Shown here: piece by piece, positions 18,005-27,573 of the stretch
How positions within the stretch are numbered: the stretch's first letter is position 1
Layout: every line of letters begins with the position of its first letter
From: an uncultured Granulosicoccaceae bacterium
Lineage (GTDB): Bacteria > Pseudomonadota > Gammaproteobacteria > Granulosicoccales > Granulosicoccaceae
DNA length: 60,561 nt
Direction of reading: 5' to 3'
NCBI GenBank assembly: GCA_937930305.1
Contig: CALGLE010000047.1
Location: 1 to 60,561, forward strand
Program-made: the position numbers and the translations under genes
Notes under the pieces: model-generated
The model's database searches: none
Told to the model about the DNA's origin: nothing
The model's input: the letters and a program-made list of their open reading frames with translations, nothing else

Positions 18005-18976
18005 GTGTCTGCCAAAGCCCCTGAATTTGCATCCCCCGTTACCACGTCGCTAAGCGAACTGATTCGTTTGCAGTCGCAGGCGGCACAGGTTACCTCGCGC
18101 AAACGACGCACTGCCGCTAAGCAACAAGGTACCGCGCCATCGAAACATTTTGGCCGGGGTTTGGATTTTGCTGAAGTGCGGGAATACCACGCGGGTGATG
18201 AAGTGCGCATGATGGATTGGAATGTCACCGCACGCACAGGCAAAGCGCATATTAAAGTGTTCATGGAAGAGCGTGAGCGTCCGGTGCTTTTCGTTGTAGA
18301 TCAAACACCCACTATGCAATTTGGAACGCGTGGCATGTTTAAAAGTGCCATGGCTGTTCGCTTGGCGGGCTTGTTAGCGTGGTGTGCCCTCAGTGATGGA
18401 GATCGTATTGGTGGTGTTGTGGCGTTTCCCAATGATTTACAGCGCATCAAACCGGCGGGTCAACGGCGCGGATTGCAACGTTTGTTGCAAGCGATGGTTA
18501 CAGATTTTGCTGCTGAATCGAGTACAGAAAGATTAACTAGCCAACAATCGCTACTGCGTGCATTGCAACAGGCTCGCACGCTGGCACCTTCGGGTAGCCG
18601 CTTGGTGTTAATCAGTGATTTTCAAACGTTAAATGCCGCCATTGAGCAAGAAATATCCGCCTTACTTCGCCGCTTTGAAATAACGCCCATATGTGTGCAG
18701 GACGCACTGGAACATCAGTTGCCTAAACGTGGCGTTTTACCCGTACGAGCCAAAGCTCAATCTGAGCCGGCGGCCGTTTTAAACACCAGTGCGGATGCAC
18801 AAAAAGCGCATTCCATTCGTGCTCAGCAAACCCGCGACAGAATCAATCAATTATTTCTGGGCGGGGGGCAAGCGGTCACTCATGTCCAGTCGCATGAACC
18901 GTTAGTCGAGGCAGCTATGCGAGCCTGGTTTGGTATTCGCTTGAACTCGCCAGAGCAGGTGGGTGCGAATGGCTGA
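18005..18976 (+). CDS. DUF58 domain protein of the MoxR/Bat operon
   Basis: A 323-residue DUF58 protein. The family hallmark is present near residues 55-90: GRGLDFAEVREYHAGDEVR, then MDWNVTARTG and the HIKVFMEERERPVLFVVD strand, which opens a degenerate VWA-like fold. GTG 18005, four bases after the moxR stop, is taken as start; upstream the frame overlaps moxR and is not conserved-looking. DUF58 proteins accompany MoxR ATPases almost invariably; the function is not defined beyond that. It overlaps the next gene by eight bases. Confidence 0.9.
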   Translation: MSAKAPEFASPVTTSLSELIRLQSQAAQVTSRKRRTAAKQQGTAPSKHFGRGLDFAEVREYHAGDEVRMMDWNVTARTGKAHIKVFMEERERPVLFVVDQTPTMQFGTRGMFKSAMAVRLAGLLAWCALSDGDRIGGVVAFPNDLQRIKPAGQRRGLQRLLQAMVTDFAAESSTERLTSQQSLLRALQQARTLAPSGSRLVLISDFQTLNAAIEQEISALLRRFEITPICVQDALEHQLPKRGVLPVRAKAQSEPAAVLNTSADAQKAHSIRAQQTRDRINQLFLGGGQAVTHVQSHEPLVEAAMRAWFGIRLNSPEQVGANG

Positions 18977-19568
18977 CAAAAGTGGCGCTGCTGAACTAAC
19001 GGATCTGTCAGAAATGACGGATACCTCTGCTTTGTTGGCGGAGCTGGCTGACGTTCAAGTGCCCAGTGTGTCGGCGTGGCCTGCGCCTGGATGGTGGGTA
19101 CTGGCTTGTTTTCTGGTTACCGTTGGTTGCCTTGTTGGGTTCTTGCGTCATCACCGAAAGAAACAAGCTCAAAATGCTTGGCGTAAACAAGCCCTACAAG
19201 AACTTAGTACCCTGCAAAGGGCCGTGGCCGATGCTTCAGATTTTGAACGCCATGAGTTAGTTCGCCAATCCTCATCTTTGCTACGTCGAGTGATGTTGCA
19301 TGTAAATGGCCGTGCTGCCACGGCAGCGTTAACCGATGCTGCGTGGTTGGATACATTGTTACGATACAACCGCAATCAACCTTTGGATGAATCCTTACAT
19401 CCTTTACTGACATCGGTACCTTACGAGCCAGCGGTTAGTGATCAACTGTCAAAGGACGATGTGCACAGCTTGTTGCATTGGATGAAAGGTTACATTAACA
19501 ACTTACCTCAAGTGAATAATCGCTCCACTCGTCAACAGGTTGCAGCCCCGCAGGATACTTCGCAATGA
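18969..19568 (+). CDS. DUF4381 membrane protein of the Bat operon
   Basis: A 199-residue protein with an N-terminal soluble segment, one transmembrane helix (PGWWVLACFLVTVGCLVGFL, about 38-57) and a cytoplasmic basic/helical tail. The VSAWPAPGWW lead-in before the helix is typical of DUF4381, found between DUF58 and VWA genes in gammaproteobacterial Bat operons. ATG 18969 overlaps the DUF58 stop, and its own stop overlaps the next gene by four bases (ATGA). Probably anchors part of the complex in the inner membrane. Confidence 0.85.
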   Translation: MADKSGAAELTDLSEMTDTSALLAELADVQVPSVSAWPAPGWWVLACFLVTVGCLVGFLRHHRKKQAQNAWRKQALQELSTLQRAVADASDFERHELVRQSSSLLRRVMLHVNGRAATAALTDAAWLDTLLRYNRNQPLDESLHPLLTSVPYEPAVSDQLSKDDVHSLLHWMKGYINNLPQVNNRSTRQQVAAPQDTSQ

Positions 19569-20551
19569 CGGGGATGGATATCGCAGGTATTCATTGGGCT
19601 TGGCCGCTGGCGTTACTTGCGTGGCCATTGCCGTTGTTGTTGGCCTGGTTGCTGCCAAGCTACAAAGTTACTGGTGCTAGGGCTTTGCTGGTGGATAACC
19701 CCGCGAGTTGGCAAAGTCATGCAAATGCACCGCGTGTGACCTGGTTACAACGGATTTTGTTGATACTTATGTGGACGTTTCTGTTGATTGCCGTCATGAG
19801 GCCGCAAACGTTTGCTGACGTTGTGGATTTGCCTGACAGTGGTCGAGACTTACTCATGGCGGTTGATATTTCGGGGAGTATGCGTGAACAAGATTTGTAT
19901 TTAAATAATCGGCCGGTGACACGCATGGCTGTGGTTAAGGCGGTAGCAGAAGACTTTATTGAACGTCGAACTGGGGATCGTGTGGGATTGATTTTGTTCG
20001 GATCTCAAGCCTATGTGCAAACCCCGTTAACCGAAGACCACAAAACAGTTCAGTACTTTTTAAGGGACGCATCCATTGGTTTGGCTGGGCGCTCAACGGC
20101 CATTGGAGATGCCATAGGCTTGTCGGTTAAGCGCCTACGTGAACGAGATGCAGAAACCCGCGTGCTGGTGCTGTTAACTGATGGCGAAAATACCGCCGGT
20201 GTTAATCCGATGGAAGCGGCTCGATTAGCCGCAGCTAACGATGTTCGCATTTATACCATCGGTATTGGCGGCACCGGTTCTTCCCGGTTAGGCTTTGGCT
20301 TGCAAAGACAAGAATTAGATGAGCGCAGTTTGCGGGCGGTCGCTGAAGTTACTGGTGGGCAATATTTTCGAGCCCGAGATGTCTCTGAACTAGAGGCGAT
20401 CTACGCGGACATTGATGCGCTGGAACCCACTGATGAAATTGACGATGGCTTTCGGCCACGGCATGAACGCTTTGCGTGGCCTCTGTCTGCAGCTCTGTTA
20501 TTAAGTTTCGTTTGGGCGTTGCTTAAATTGCCACGTGGGGTGTTGTCATGA
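19565..20551 (+). CDS. batA: BatA-like membrane-anchored VWA protein
   Basis: A 328-residue VWA protein with N-terminal hydrophobic segments (about 10-35 and 60-80), a central von Willebrand A domain, and a C-terminal helix (LSAALLLSFVWALLKL). The MIDAS metal site is complete: DISGSM at about 99-104, the Thr of AGRSTAIGDAI and LTDGENT. This is the arrangement of BatA in aerotolerance (Bat) operons. Metal-dependent binding of a partner is the expected role. Overlaps its neighbours on both sides by four bases. Confidence 0.9.
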   Translation: MTGMDIAGIHWAWPLALLAWPLPLLLAWLLPSYKVTGARALLVDNPASWQSHANAPRVTWLQRILLILMWTFLLIAVMRPQTFADVVDLPDSGRDLLMAVDISGSMREQDLYLNNRPVTRMAVVKAVAEDFIERRTGDRVGLILFGSQAYVQTPLTEDHKTVQYFLRDASIGLAGRSTAIGDAIGLSVKRLRERDAETRVLVLLTDGENTAGVNPMEAARLAAANDVRIYTIGIGGTGSSRLGFGLQRQELDERSLRAVAEVTGGQYFRARDVSELEAIYADIDALEPTDEIDDGFRPRHERFAWPLSAALLLSFVWALLKLPRGVLS

Positions 20552-21546
20552 TGCCTGATGACTGGCAGTGGCTTCGCCCGCTTTGGTTACTTGGCCTATT
20601 GCCTTTGATCGTGACTTGGTGGTGGGTTATTCGTCGCCATCAAGCCGGTAGTGGCTGGGACGCTTGGGTTGATGCCGAATTACAACCCTACGTATTAAGT
20701 TCACCATCGCCGGGTTCCAAGATACCTGTGCATCTGTTGTTTCTGTGCTGGTTATTGTGCGTGTTAGTTTTGGCTGGACCGGTGTGGCAGCAGCAACCGG
20801 TGCCGGTGTATGAGTCAAGGCCTTCGCTGGTCGCGGTTATGGATGTATCACCTTCGATGAATTTGGATGATTTAAAACCCACTCGCATGCAACGAGCGGT
20901 GTTTAAATTATCTGATCTATTAGATCGTGCCGTGGGTATCGAACTGGGGCTTTTGGTGTTTGCCGAACGGCCCTATGTGATCAGCCCGATTACCGATGAC
21001 GTCAACACACTGCAAGCTTTTCTGCCATCCTTGTCTACCGAGCTTGCTCCGGTACGTGGCAGTAACTTACATCTCGCCATCGACAAAGCGGTAGAGTTAC
21101 TGCAACAAGCCGGCAAGCAAACTGGCCAAATTGTGTTGTTCACTGATAGCGATATTGATGATCGGGACATCGCTTCCGCGAAACGAGCTAAGGGCGCTGG
21201 ATATACGGTATCGGTAATTGGTGTGGGTACAAAAAACGGCGCACCTCTACGCAGCAACGAAGGTGGGTTTGTGTACGATGCCAATGGGTCGATTGTTGTG
21301 CCTAAAGTGAATGTCACAGAACTGCAGCAACTTGGGCAGGCCGGTGGGGGCGCAAGTACCCTCATTACTCGCAGCGGAAAAGACATAGACACAGCATTGC
21401 GGTTATCAAACGACTCGAACCTTAATTCTGATGAACCCCTGCAACAAGATAACTATTCCGACTATTGGATAGAACAGGGTGTTTGGCTGTTACCGGTTTT
21501 AGCGCTCCTGTCGTTAGGTTTATTTCGGCGAGGGCTTTTTTTATGA
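20548..21546 (+). CDS. batB: BatB-like membrane-anchored VWA protein
   Basis: A 332-residue second VWA protein with the same plan as BatA: N-terminal membrane segments, VWA domain and a C-terminal helix (LLPVLALLSLGLF). The MIDAS motif reads DVSPSM instead of DxSGS, keeping Asp and both Ser; the other loop is FTDSDIDD in place of the LTDGENT-type sequence. Metal binding may thus be altered. Its stop overlaps the start of the TPR gene (ATGA). Confidence 0.88.
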   Translation: MMPDDWQWLRPLWLLGLLPLIVTWWWVIRRHQAGSGWDAWVDAELQPYVLSSPSPGSKIPVHLLFLCWLLCVLVLAGPVWQQQPVPVYESRPSLVAVMDVSPSMNLDDLKPTRMQRAVFKLSDLLDRAVGIELGLLVFAERPYVISPITDDVNTLQAFLPSLSTELAPVRGSNLHLAIDKAVELLQQAGKQTGQIVLFTDSDIDDRDIASAKRAKGAGYTVSVIGVGTKNGAPLRSNEGGFVYDANGSIVVPKVNVTELQQLGQAGGGASTLITRSGKDIDTALRLSNDSNLNSDEPLQQDNYSDYWIEQGVWLLPVLALLSLGLFRRGLFL

Positions 21547-22517
21547 CTTTAGTCAAAGCCTATTTTATTGCGTTGTTGGCTCTCATACTGTTTCCTCACT
21601 CTGCCATTGCTGAAACCACAAACAAGTGGCCAACAACGTTTCGTGATTGGTGGCAAACCCCCAGTCAACAGGCCAACCGAGCCTGGCAGCAGGGCGATTT
21701 CGAGCGCTTAGAAAAGGTGGCCCCAACGAAAAACTGGCGCGGTGCGGCGGCCTATCGAAAAGGCGATTTTGAAACCGCTAATGAGGCGTTCTCGGCCAAG
21801 GATGAATCGATTCAGGCACCGGATAGTGACCTCGCTCTGCGTCAACAATTTAATCAAGCCACCACGCAAGTTCAGTTAGGTGACTATACGGCGGCTATTG
21901 AAAACTTTGATACCTTGCTTGAAAAGCAGCCAGCCAATGAAGCCGCGATTCGCAATCGCGCCATTGCGAAACGATTATTGGAGCTGGAACATCAGTTAGA
22001 TTCTGACCGGAATAATGGTGAGGGCTCGGATTCGGGTGAGCAGTCAGATGATGCGGACAAGAGTGAATCGGATGACGCTAACGAGTCATCTGACTCTCAG
22101 CAACAAAGCTCTGATAACGATTCCTCTTCTAACTCGGAAGATGAGCAGAGTGGTGACAGGGATGGGCAGCCCAATTATGAACCCTCCGATGATGCGGGCC
22201 AATCATCTCCTGAAACAAATTCTGCAGATGATTCGACTGCTGATTCGGGCTCACAAGAAGACAGAGACGCAGAAATAGAAGATGCAAGACAGGCATTACA
22301 AAATGCTGACACCGGCGCTAATGGCGATAATCCTGTGGGCGAGGAGCAAAATGTGGCGGTTTCGGGTGAAGATGAACCTTTAAGTGAGCAAGATCAGGCA
22401 ACCGAACAATGGCTGCGACAAATCCCTGATGACCCAGACGATTTGTTACGTCGTAAGCTATTGCAAAATCATCGCAGTGAATACCCCGATGTGCAGGTGA
22501 ACGGTCGTGACTATTAA
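21543..22517 (+). CDS. TPR protein of the Bat operon (BatC/BatE-like)
   Basis: A 324-residue exported protein. After a signal peptide (FIALLALILFPHSAIA) come TPR-like repeats (about 45-145: QANRAWQQGDFERLEK, AAYRKGDFETANEAF, TTQVQLGDYTAAIENFD). A long acidic, Ser/Asp/Glu-rich low-complexity region (about 155-270) follows, then a short C-terminal segment with W-LRQIPDDPDDLLRRKL that is typical of Bat TPR proteins. ATG 21543 is used because it gives the signal peptide and the ATGA overlap; the frame extends upstream inside batB. Likely periplasmic scaffold for BatA/BatB/BatD. Confidence 0.85.
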   Translation: MTLVKAYFIALLALILFPHSAIAETTNKWPTTFRDWWQTPSQQANRAWQQGDFERLEKVAPTKNWRGAAAYRKGDFETANEAFSAKDESIQAPDSDLALRQQFNQATTQVQLGDYTAAIENFDTLLEKQPANEAAIRNRAIAKRLLELEHQLDSDRNNGEGSDSGEQSDDADKSESDDANESSDSQQQSSDNDSSSNSEDEQSGDRDGQPNYEPSDDAGQSSPETNSADDSTADSGSQEDRDAEIEDARQALQNADTGANGDNPVGEEQNVAVSGEDEPLSEQDQATEQWLRQIPDDPDDLLRRKLLQNHRSEYPDVQVNGRDY

Positions 22518-24234
22518 ATTTCAGCAATTGATTCGGCTTTTGACAGCCTTGGCTATTGTGTTGTTTTCAAGCGCATCGCACGCTCAAGATGCATCCGTGC
22601 AGGCCACTTTGTCTCAAGCCAGTATGGTGTTCGGAGATTCGGTGGCACTGACAATATCGGCGCGTAATGTGGATAAAGCGATTGATTTAACGCCGCTAGA
22701 AAAAGACTTCAATATCACGGGTCGCTCCAGTTCTCGCAACGTCAGCATCATTAATGGTGAAGAAACAGCCGTTTCCAGCTGGGTGATTCAAATTGAACCC
22801 AAACGGCCCGGCGTGTTAACGGTTCCCGCCGTTTCGGTGGGAAATTTTCAATCGCAACCCTTAGCGTTGAATGTGGGCTCTACCCCTACGGGTCAAGATC
22901 GTGTGTTGTTTATCGAAGCATCAGTGGATACCGACGCCCCCTACGTGCAATCGCAGGTGTTGATGACGGTAAAAGTTTGGCAATCAGTCAATCTACTAGA
23001 CAGCAGTAAAACCAATTTGGGTTCAGATCAATTTGTTACCGTAGCTTTAGAGCGTGACCAAGAATATGTTGCTACCCGAGATGGAAAAGAATTTTTGGTC
23101 CAAGAACAGCAATTCGCCTTGTTTCCGCAATCCAGTGGTGTTCACACGTTTGGCCCTATCGAGCTGCGCGCTAAGATTCCAGTGAGCAACAACGGTGCAC
23201 AGGGGTTCTTCACGCCCACCCGCAGCGTTAAGCGTTTGAGCAATCCCATTACTTTTAATGTGCAGCCCCGACCGGATAGTACTCAAGGGCAATGGTGGCT
23301 GCCCGCAAGTGATGTGCAGATTCGTGAATCATGGTCAGGCGATACCACCAACATAGACGCCAACGGAACCGTGACACGAACGATTGAAGTCATTGCAACG
23401 GGGATTAGCGCTGATCAATTGCCAGAGATAGAGCTGCCTAATATTGAGGGGCTAAAACTGTATTCGGATAACGTCAATCGTTCATCCAAAGCCAGTGATA
23501 AGGGGGTTGTGTCCACACAAACTGTGACTTGGGCGGTGGTACCCGAGCGCAACGGGGACATTAAAGTCCCGGCGCTGAAACTGAATTGGTTTGATACGAA
23601 TACGGGTCAAACCAAGGTGGCTGCACTACCCGAACAAACGTTAACCGTTCAAGGGGCGCTGCAGGAAGCCGCGCCCGTTTTAGCTTCCAATCCTGATGAA
23701 CCTAGTCGTATCCCTGAATCTCAAGCTGACGACTCGCAAGCGTTAACAGCCTCTTCGGTGACCCATCAAGATTTAGTTTTGTCCAAGCCTTCCTGGTTAT
23801 GGGTGTTGGTTGGCGCAATCGGGCTCTTAATAGCTCAAGCGCTGTGTATCGGACTTTGGCAACTTTGGAAAAGTCTAGGTCGGTCTGAGCGTTCAACCCC
23901 TAGGCCAATGCAAGACAATCAACGCGTGCCCTCGCTTGCGCAGGTACGCGCAGCGGTGCGCCAAAATGACTTGGCCGCTGTGCAACAGGCTGTGCTGAAT
24001 TGGGCGAGCGAATTTTGGCCACAAAGCTCGCCAAAAAATTTGTTCGTGGTCGCGCAGCGTTTGCAGGAACCTCAGCTAGAACGTGTGTTCCAACAAATGG
24101 ACTCGGCTTTGTATGGTTCCGCGTCTGCGTCGGTTGATTTATCCTCCATTGAGCAGCAAATGAACGCTGGAGCGAGTCGACTTGTTGACGCAGGTCAAAG
24201 GGTTTCACAAGGTTCACAATTACCAGCGCTGTAA
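22507..24234 (+). CDS. batD: BatD family protein
   Basis: A 575-residue BatD protein: signal peptide (LTALAIVLFSSASHA), several beta-sandwich repeats (the first with SMVFGDSVALTI and IIQIEPKRPG-like strands), then a transmembrane helix (about 420-445, WLWVLVGAIGLLIAQAL) and a cytoplasmic helical tail. This is the normal plan of BatD from aerotolerance operons. GTG 22507 overlaps the TPR stop by eleven bases. It closes the seven-gene MoxR/Bat operon; the next gene has its own strong ribosome binding site after a 78-base gap. Confidence 0.92.
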   Translation: MTIKFQQLIRLLTALAIVLFSSASHAQDASVQATLSQASMVFGDSVALTISARNVDKAIDLTPLEKDFNITGRSSSRNVSIINGEETAVSSWVIQIEPKRPGVLTVPAVSVGNFQSQPLALNVGSTPTGQDRVLFIEASVDTDAPYVQSQVLMTVKVWQSVNLLDSSKTNLGSDQFVTVALERDQEYVATRDGKEFLVQEQQFALFPQSSGVHTFGPIELRAKIPVSNNGAQGFFTPTRSVKRLSNPITFNVQPRPDSTQGQWWLPASDVQIRESWSGDTTNIDANGTVTRTIEVIATGISADQLPEIELPNIEGLKLYSDNVNRSSKASDKGVVSTQTVTWAVVPERNGDIKVPALKLNWFDTNTGQTKVAALPEQTLTVQGALQEAAPVLASNPDEPSRIPESQADDSQALTASSVTHQDLVLSKPSWLWVLVGAIGLLIAQALCIGLWQLWKSLGRSERSTPRPMQDNQRVPSLAQVRAAVRQNDLAAVQQAVLNWASEFWPQSSPKNLFVVAQRLQEPQLERVFQQMDSALYGSASASVDLSSIEQQMNAGASRLVDAGQRVSQGSQLPAL

Positions 24235-24312
24235 CTAGTCGCACAAGGCACTACACTGTGCAAGCCCGCATCGGTTGCCCCGGTGTAACGTAATTCCAAA
24301 TTAGGAGGTTTC

Positions 24313-26274
24313 ATGCAGCGAGATTCAGAACTTGGATTGACGCACTGGCAGGTGTCAATTGACAGTCAGGGCATTTTATGGGCGGCGTGTGATCGGGACG
24401 GCGAATCCACTAACGTGCTTTCAGAGCCATTGCTAAAAGAACTTGAAGCTATCGTTGCGCATGCTGAAACCACCCAACCTAAAGGGCTGGTCATCAAGTC
24501 GGCAAAGCCGGGCAGCTTCATCTTGGGTGCGGATATTAAAGAGTTTGATCACTACACCGAAGCGGAAGAGGTGGAAAAGAAAATCTTGGAAGTGCACGAG
24601 ATTTTTGCCCGGTTAGAGAATCTTAAATGCCCCACCGTGGCGACAGTGCATGGTTTCTGTTTGGGTGGTGGGCTTGAACTGGCGATGGCTTGCGATTACC
24701 TCATCGCGATGAACGTACCAGAAACTCGTTTAGGTTTACCTGAAGTCAAGCTGGGTATATTTCCGGCCTTCGGTGGTACCGTTCGTTTAACCGAAAGAGC
24801 CGGTGGCTTTGAAGGTATTCAATTGATTCTCACCGGCCGTATGCTGCGAGCGCCGGCTGCACGCAAGCTGGGTGTGGTTGATGAACTGGTGGATGAATTT
24901 GGAAACTTGGATTGGGCTGCTCGTCGGGCCATTACCAAGGGCCGTAAAAAGCGGTTGGCGAAAGGCAAAGCGGCTTTAACGAATAGGAAACCGATTCGCA
25001 TGGGCCTAGCATCCATTATTCGACGAAAGACTGCGGATAAGGTTAACCCTGAGCATTACCCAGCACCTTTTAAAGTGATCGATCTTTGGGAAGAGCATCG
25101 CGATAACCGTCAGCGTATGTTCAAAGCAGAGGCGCGTGAAGCCAGCCAACTTATGGTTGGGGATGTATCGAAAAACCTTCGGCGCATTTTCTTCTTAACT
25201 GAACGCATGAAAGGCTTAGGCAAAGCCAGTGATTTCAAAGTTAAGCGTGTGCACGTCGTCGGTGCGGGTGTCATGGGCGGTGATATTGCTGCTTGGTGTG
25301 TGGTGCAAGGTTTTGAAGTCACCTTGCAAGATCGCGAAATGAAATACATTGAACCGGCTTTGAAACGCGCCAACTCACTGTTCAAGAAACGTTTGAAGCA
25401 GCGCCCGGCAGTGGTAGCCGCAGCCGGTCGTTTGAAAGCGGATGTGAATGGCGATGGTGTTGCACGCGCTGATGTGGTCATTGAGGCGATTTACGAAGAC
25501 GCTGATGCCAAGCGAGCGTTGTATGCAGAACTTGAACCCAAGATGGGTGAGCACGCCATTTTGGCCACGAATACATCGGCCTTACCGTTAGAAGAATTGT
25601 CCAAAGAGTTAAAAAACCCAGAACGTTTAATCGGGCTGCATTTCTTTAACCCCGTGGCCAAAATGCCCTTGGTTGAAGTGATTCACGGGAAGAACACTCA
25701 CGACGGCTGGGTCACCAAGGGCTGTGCGTTTTGCTCGGCCATTAATCGTTTTCCTCTACCCACTAAAAGCTCACCTGGCTTTTTAGTCAACCGAGTTCTC
25801 GCACCCTATCTTATGGAAGCGATCACCATGCATTTGGAAGGTTTCTCAATCGAAGCCTTAGATGCCTCCGCTATTCGTTTTGGCATGCCAATGGGGCCCA
25901 TTGAGCTTGCTGATGTGGTGGGCTTAGATGTGTGCATGAAAGTCGCTGAAACCTTAGCTGAAGGGGATGTCTCAGCGCAGCGCGAATTGCTGCAAAGCAT
26001 GATTGATAAAAACCACTTAGGCAAAAAAACCGGCCAAGGTTTTTATCAATGGGAGAAGGGTCGTGCCGATCGTGAAAAGCGTGATCTAAACAGCCCCTAC
26101 GGGGATGAAATTGCCGAGCGTTTGATGAAGCCTTTCCTTGAAGAATGCCAGGCTGCTTCCAAAGACGGCATTGTTGCCGACGATGACTTGCTGGATGCTG
26201 GCATCATTTTCGGCACTGGCTTCGCACCCTTTACCGGTGGGCCAATGCATTACTTAGCCAACGAAAACGCCTGA
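24313..26274 (+). CDS. Bifunctional enoyl-CoA hydratase / 3-hydroxyacyl-CoA dehydrogenase (FadJ-like)
   Basis: A 653-residue two-domain beta-oxidation enzyme. The N-terminal crotonase domain has both catalytic Glu residues (GGGLELAMACD and LPEVKLGIFPAFGG) and the GADIKEF oxyanion loop. A Rossmann motif VVGAGVMGGDIAAW (about 316) opens the 3-hydroxyacyl-CoA dehydrogenase part, with LHFFNPVAKMPLVEV carrying the active-site His. A C-terminal helical domain ends the protein. It is shorter than E. coli FadB (729) or FadJ (714). AGGAGG six bases before ATG 24313 gives a strong start. The thiolase follows after 11 bases; together they form a FadJI-type pair. Confidence 0.93.
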   Translation: MQRDSELGLTHWQVSIDSQGILWAACDRDGESTNVLSEPLLKELEAIVAHAETTQPKGLVIKSAKPGSFILGADIKEFDHYTEAEEVEKKILEVHEIFARLENLKCPTVATVHGFCLGGGLELAMACDYLIAMNVPETRLGLPEVKLGIFPAFGGTVRLTERAGGFEGIQLILTGRMLRAPAARKLGVVDELVDEFGNLDWAARRAITKGRKKRLAKGKAALTNRKPIRMGLASIIRRKTADKVNPEHYPAPFKVIDLWEEHRDNRQRMFKAEAREASQLMVGDVSKNLRRIFFLTERMKGLGKASDFKVKRVHVVGAGVMGGDIAAWCVVQGFEVTLQDREMKYIEPALKRANSLFKKRLKQRPAVVAAAGRLKADVNGDGVARADVVIEAIYEDADAKRALYAELEPKMGEHAILATNTSALPLEELSKELKNPERLIGLHFFNPVAKMPLVEVIHGKNTHDGWVTKGCAFCSAINRFPLPTKSSPGFLVNRVLAPYLMEAITMHLEGFSIEALDASAIRFGMPMGPIELADVVGLDVCMKVAETLAEGDVSAQRELLQSMIDKNHLGKKTGQGFYQWEKGRADREKRDLNSPYGDEIAERLMKPFLEECQAASKDGIVADDDLLDAGIIFGTGFAPFTGGPMHYLANENA

Positions 26275-26285
26275 GGCACGCAAAT

Positions 26286-27563
26286 ATGAGCACACAATCA
26301 TTACGGCCGGTTGCCATTGTAGGCGCCACGCGCATCCCGTTTTGTCGATCAAACACCGCATACGCCAGCTTAGGTAATTTGAAAATGCTAAGCACTGTGT
26401 TGAAAGGCCTGGTTGATAAATACGATCTAAAAGGTGTTGAACTGGGTGAAGTGAATGCCGGGGCGGTGATAAACCACACCAAAGACTGGAACTTATCACG
26501 TGAAGCCATTCTGTCTTCAGGGCTATCGGCCAATACGCCGGGCATTAGCATGCAACAAGCCTGCGGCACCAGTTTACAAGCCGCACTCATAGCCAGCGCT
26601 AAAATAGCGACGGGGCAAATCGATTCAGCTATTGCAGCCGGCACGGATACGGTTAGCGATGTGCCTATTGTTTTCAGTAAGAAATTTTCCAGGCGATTAG
26701 TGAAGCTGGGTAAAGCCAAATCGCTGCAAGCGAAATTGGGTATTTTTAAAGGCTTGAGTGCAAAGGAACTGGCTCCGGTGCCGCCGTCGGTGAATGAGCC
26801 GCGCACCATACTCAGCATGGGCCAACATTGCGAATTGATGGCAAAGGAGTGGGGTATTTCTCGGCAAGACCAGGACGAACTGGCTCTTGCCAGTCACTTG
26901 AATGCAGCGGCGGCTTATAAAAACGGCTTCTATGAAGACTTACTCACCCCTTGCGAGGGTGTGGTAAGCGATAACAACATGCGTCCTGATTCCACCTTGG
27001 AAGCCTTGGCGGGTTTACGAACCGCCTACGATAGAACCGACGCGGGCACCTTAACTGCGGGCAATAGCACACCGTTAACGGACGGTGCCAGTGGCGTTAT
27101 TCTGGCTTCAGAAGAATGGGCAAAAGCCCAAGGGCTGCCGATCCTGGCATACCTCACCCATGGTCAGCATTCGGCGGTGGACTTCGTTGCTGGTGCGGGG
27201 CTGCTCATGGCACCCACGGTTGCGGTGCACAAGATGCTAGAGCGCGCCAATATGACGTTGCAAGATTTCGACTTTTACGAAATTCATGAAGCGTTTGCCG
27301 CGCAGGTGCTGTGTACGTTAAAAGCCTGGGAAGACGACGAATATTGCCAACAGATGGGGGCATCAGGTGCCCTGGGGTCCATTGATCGTTCAAAGATGAA
27401 TGTAAATGGTTCGAGTCTTGCGGTAGGACATCCATTCGCGGCGACTGGCGGCAGAATCCTGGGAACCCTATCCAAAATGCTCAATGAAAAGGGCAGTGGC
27501 AAGGGCTTGATATCGGTATGTACCGCGGGTGGCATGGGTGTAACCGCTATATTAGAAAAGTGA
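26286..27563 (+). CDS. Acetyl-CoA C-acyltransferase (thiolase, FadI-like)
   Basis: A 425-residue thiolase, the last step of beta-oxidation, cleaving 3-ketoacyl-CoA with CoA. The nucleophilic Cys is in SMQQACGTSLQAAL (about residue 93), the active-site His is in NGSSLAVGHPFAATGG, and the second Cys is in CTAGGMGV near the C-terminus; HEAFAAQ is also intact. The length is close to FadI (436). It follows the FadJ-like gene closely, with GAGG upstream of ATG 26286. Confidence 0.93.
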   Translation: MSTQSLRPVAIVGATRIPFCRSNTAYASLGNLKMLSTVLKGLVDKYDLKGVELGEVNAGAVINHTKDWNLSREAILSSGLSANTPGISMQQACGTSLQAALIASAKIATGQIDSAIAAGTDTVSDVPIVFSKKFSRRLVKLGKAKSLQAKLGIFKGLSAKELAPVPPSVNEPRTILSMGQHCELMAKEWGISRQDQDELALASHLNAAAAYKNGFYEDLLTPCEGVVSDNNMRPDSTLEALAGLRTAYDRTDAGTLTAGNSTPLTDGASGVILASEEWAKAQGLPILAYLTHGQHSAVDFVAGAGLLMAPTVAVHKMLERANMTLQDFDFYEIHEAFAAQVLCTLKAWEDDEYCQQMGASGALGSIDRSKMNVNGSSLAVGHPFAATGGRILGTLSKMLNEKGSGKGLISVCTAGGMGVTAILEK

Positions 27564-27573
27564 GCAAACAGGC

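Noticed and set aside
24235..24312. Inverted repeat GCACA...TGTGC before the fadJ-like gene as an operator
   Set aside because: Short, imperfect and unsupported by a nearby regulator; could be chance.
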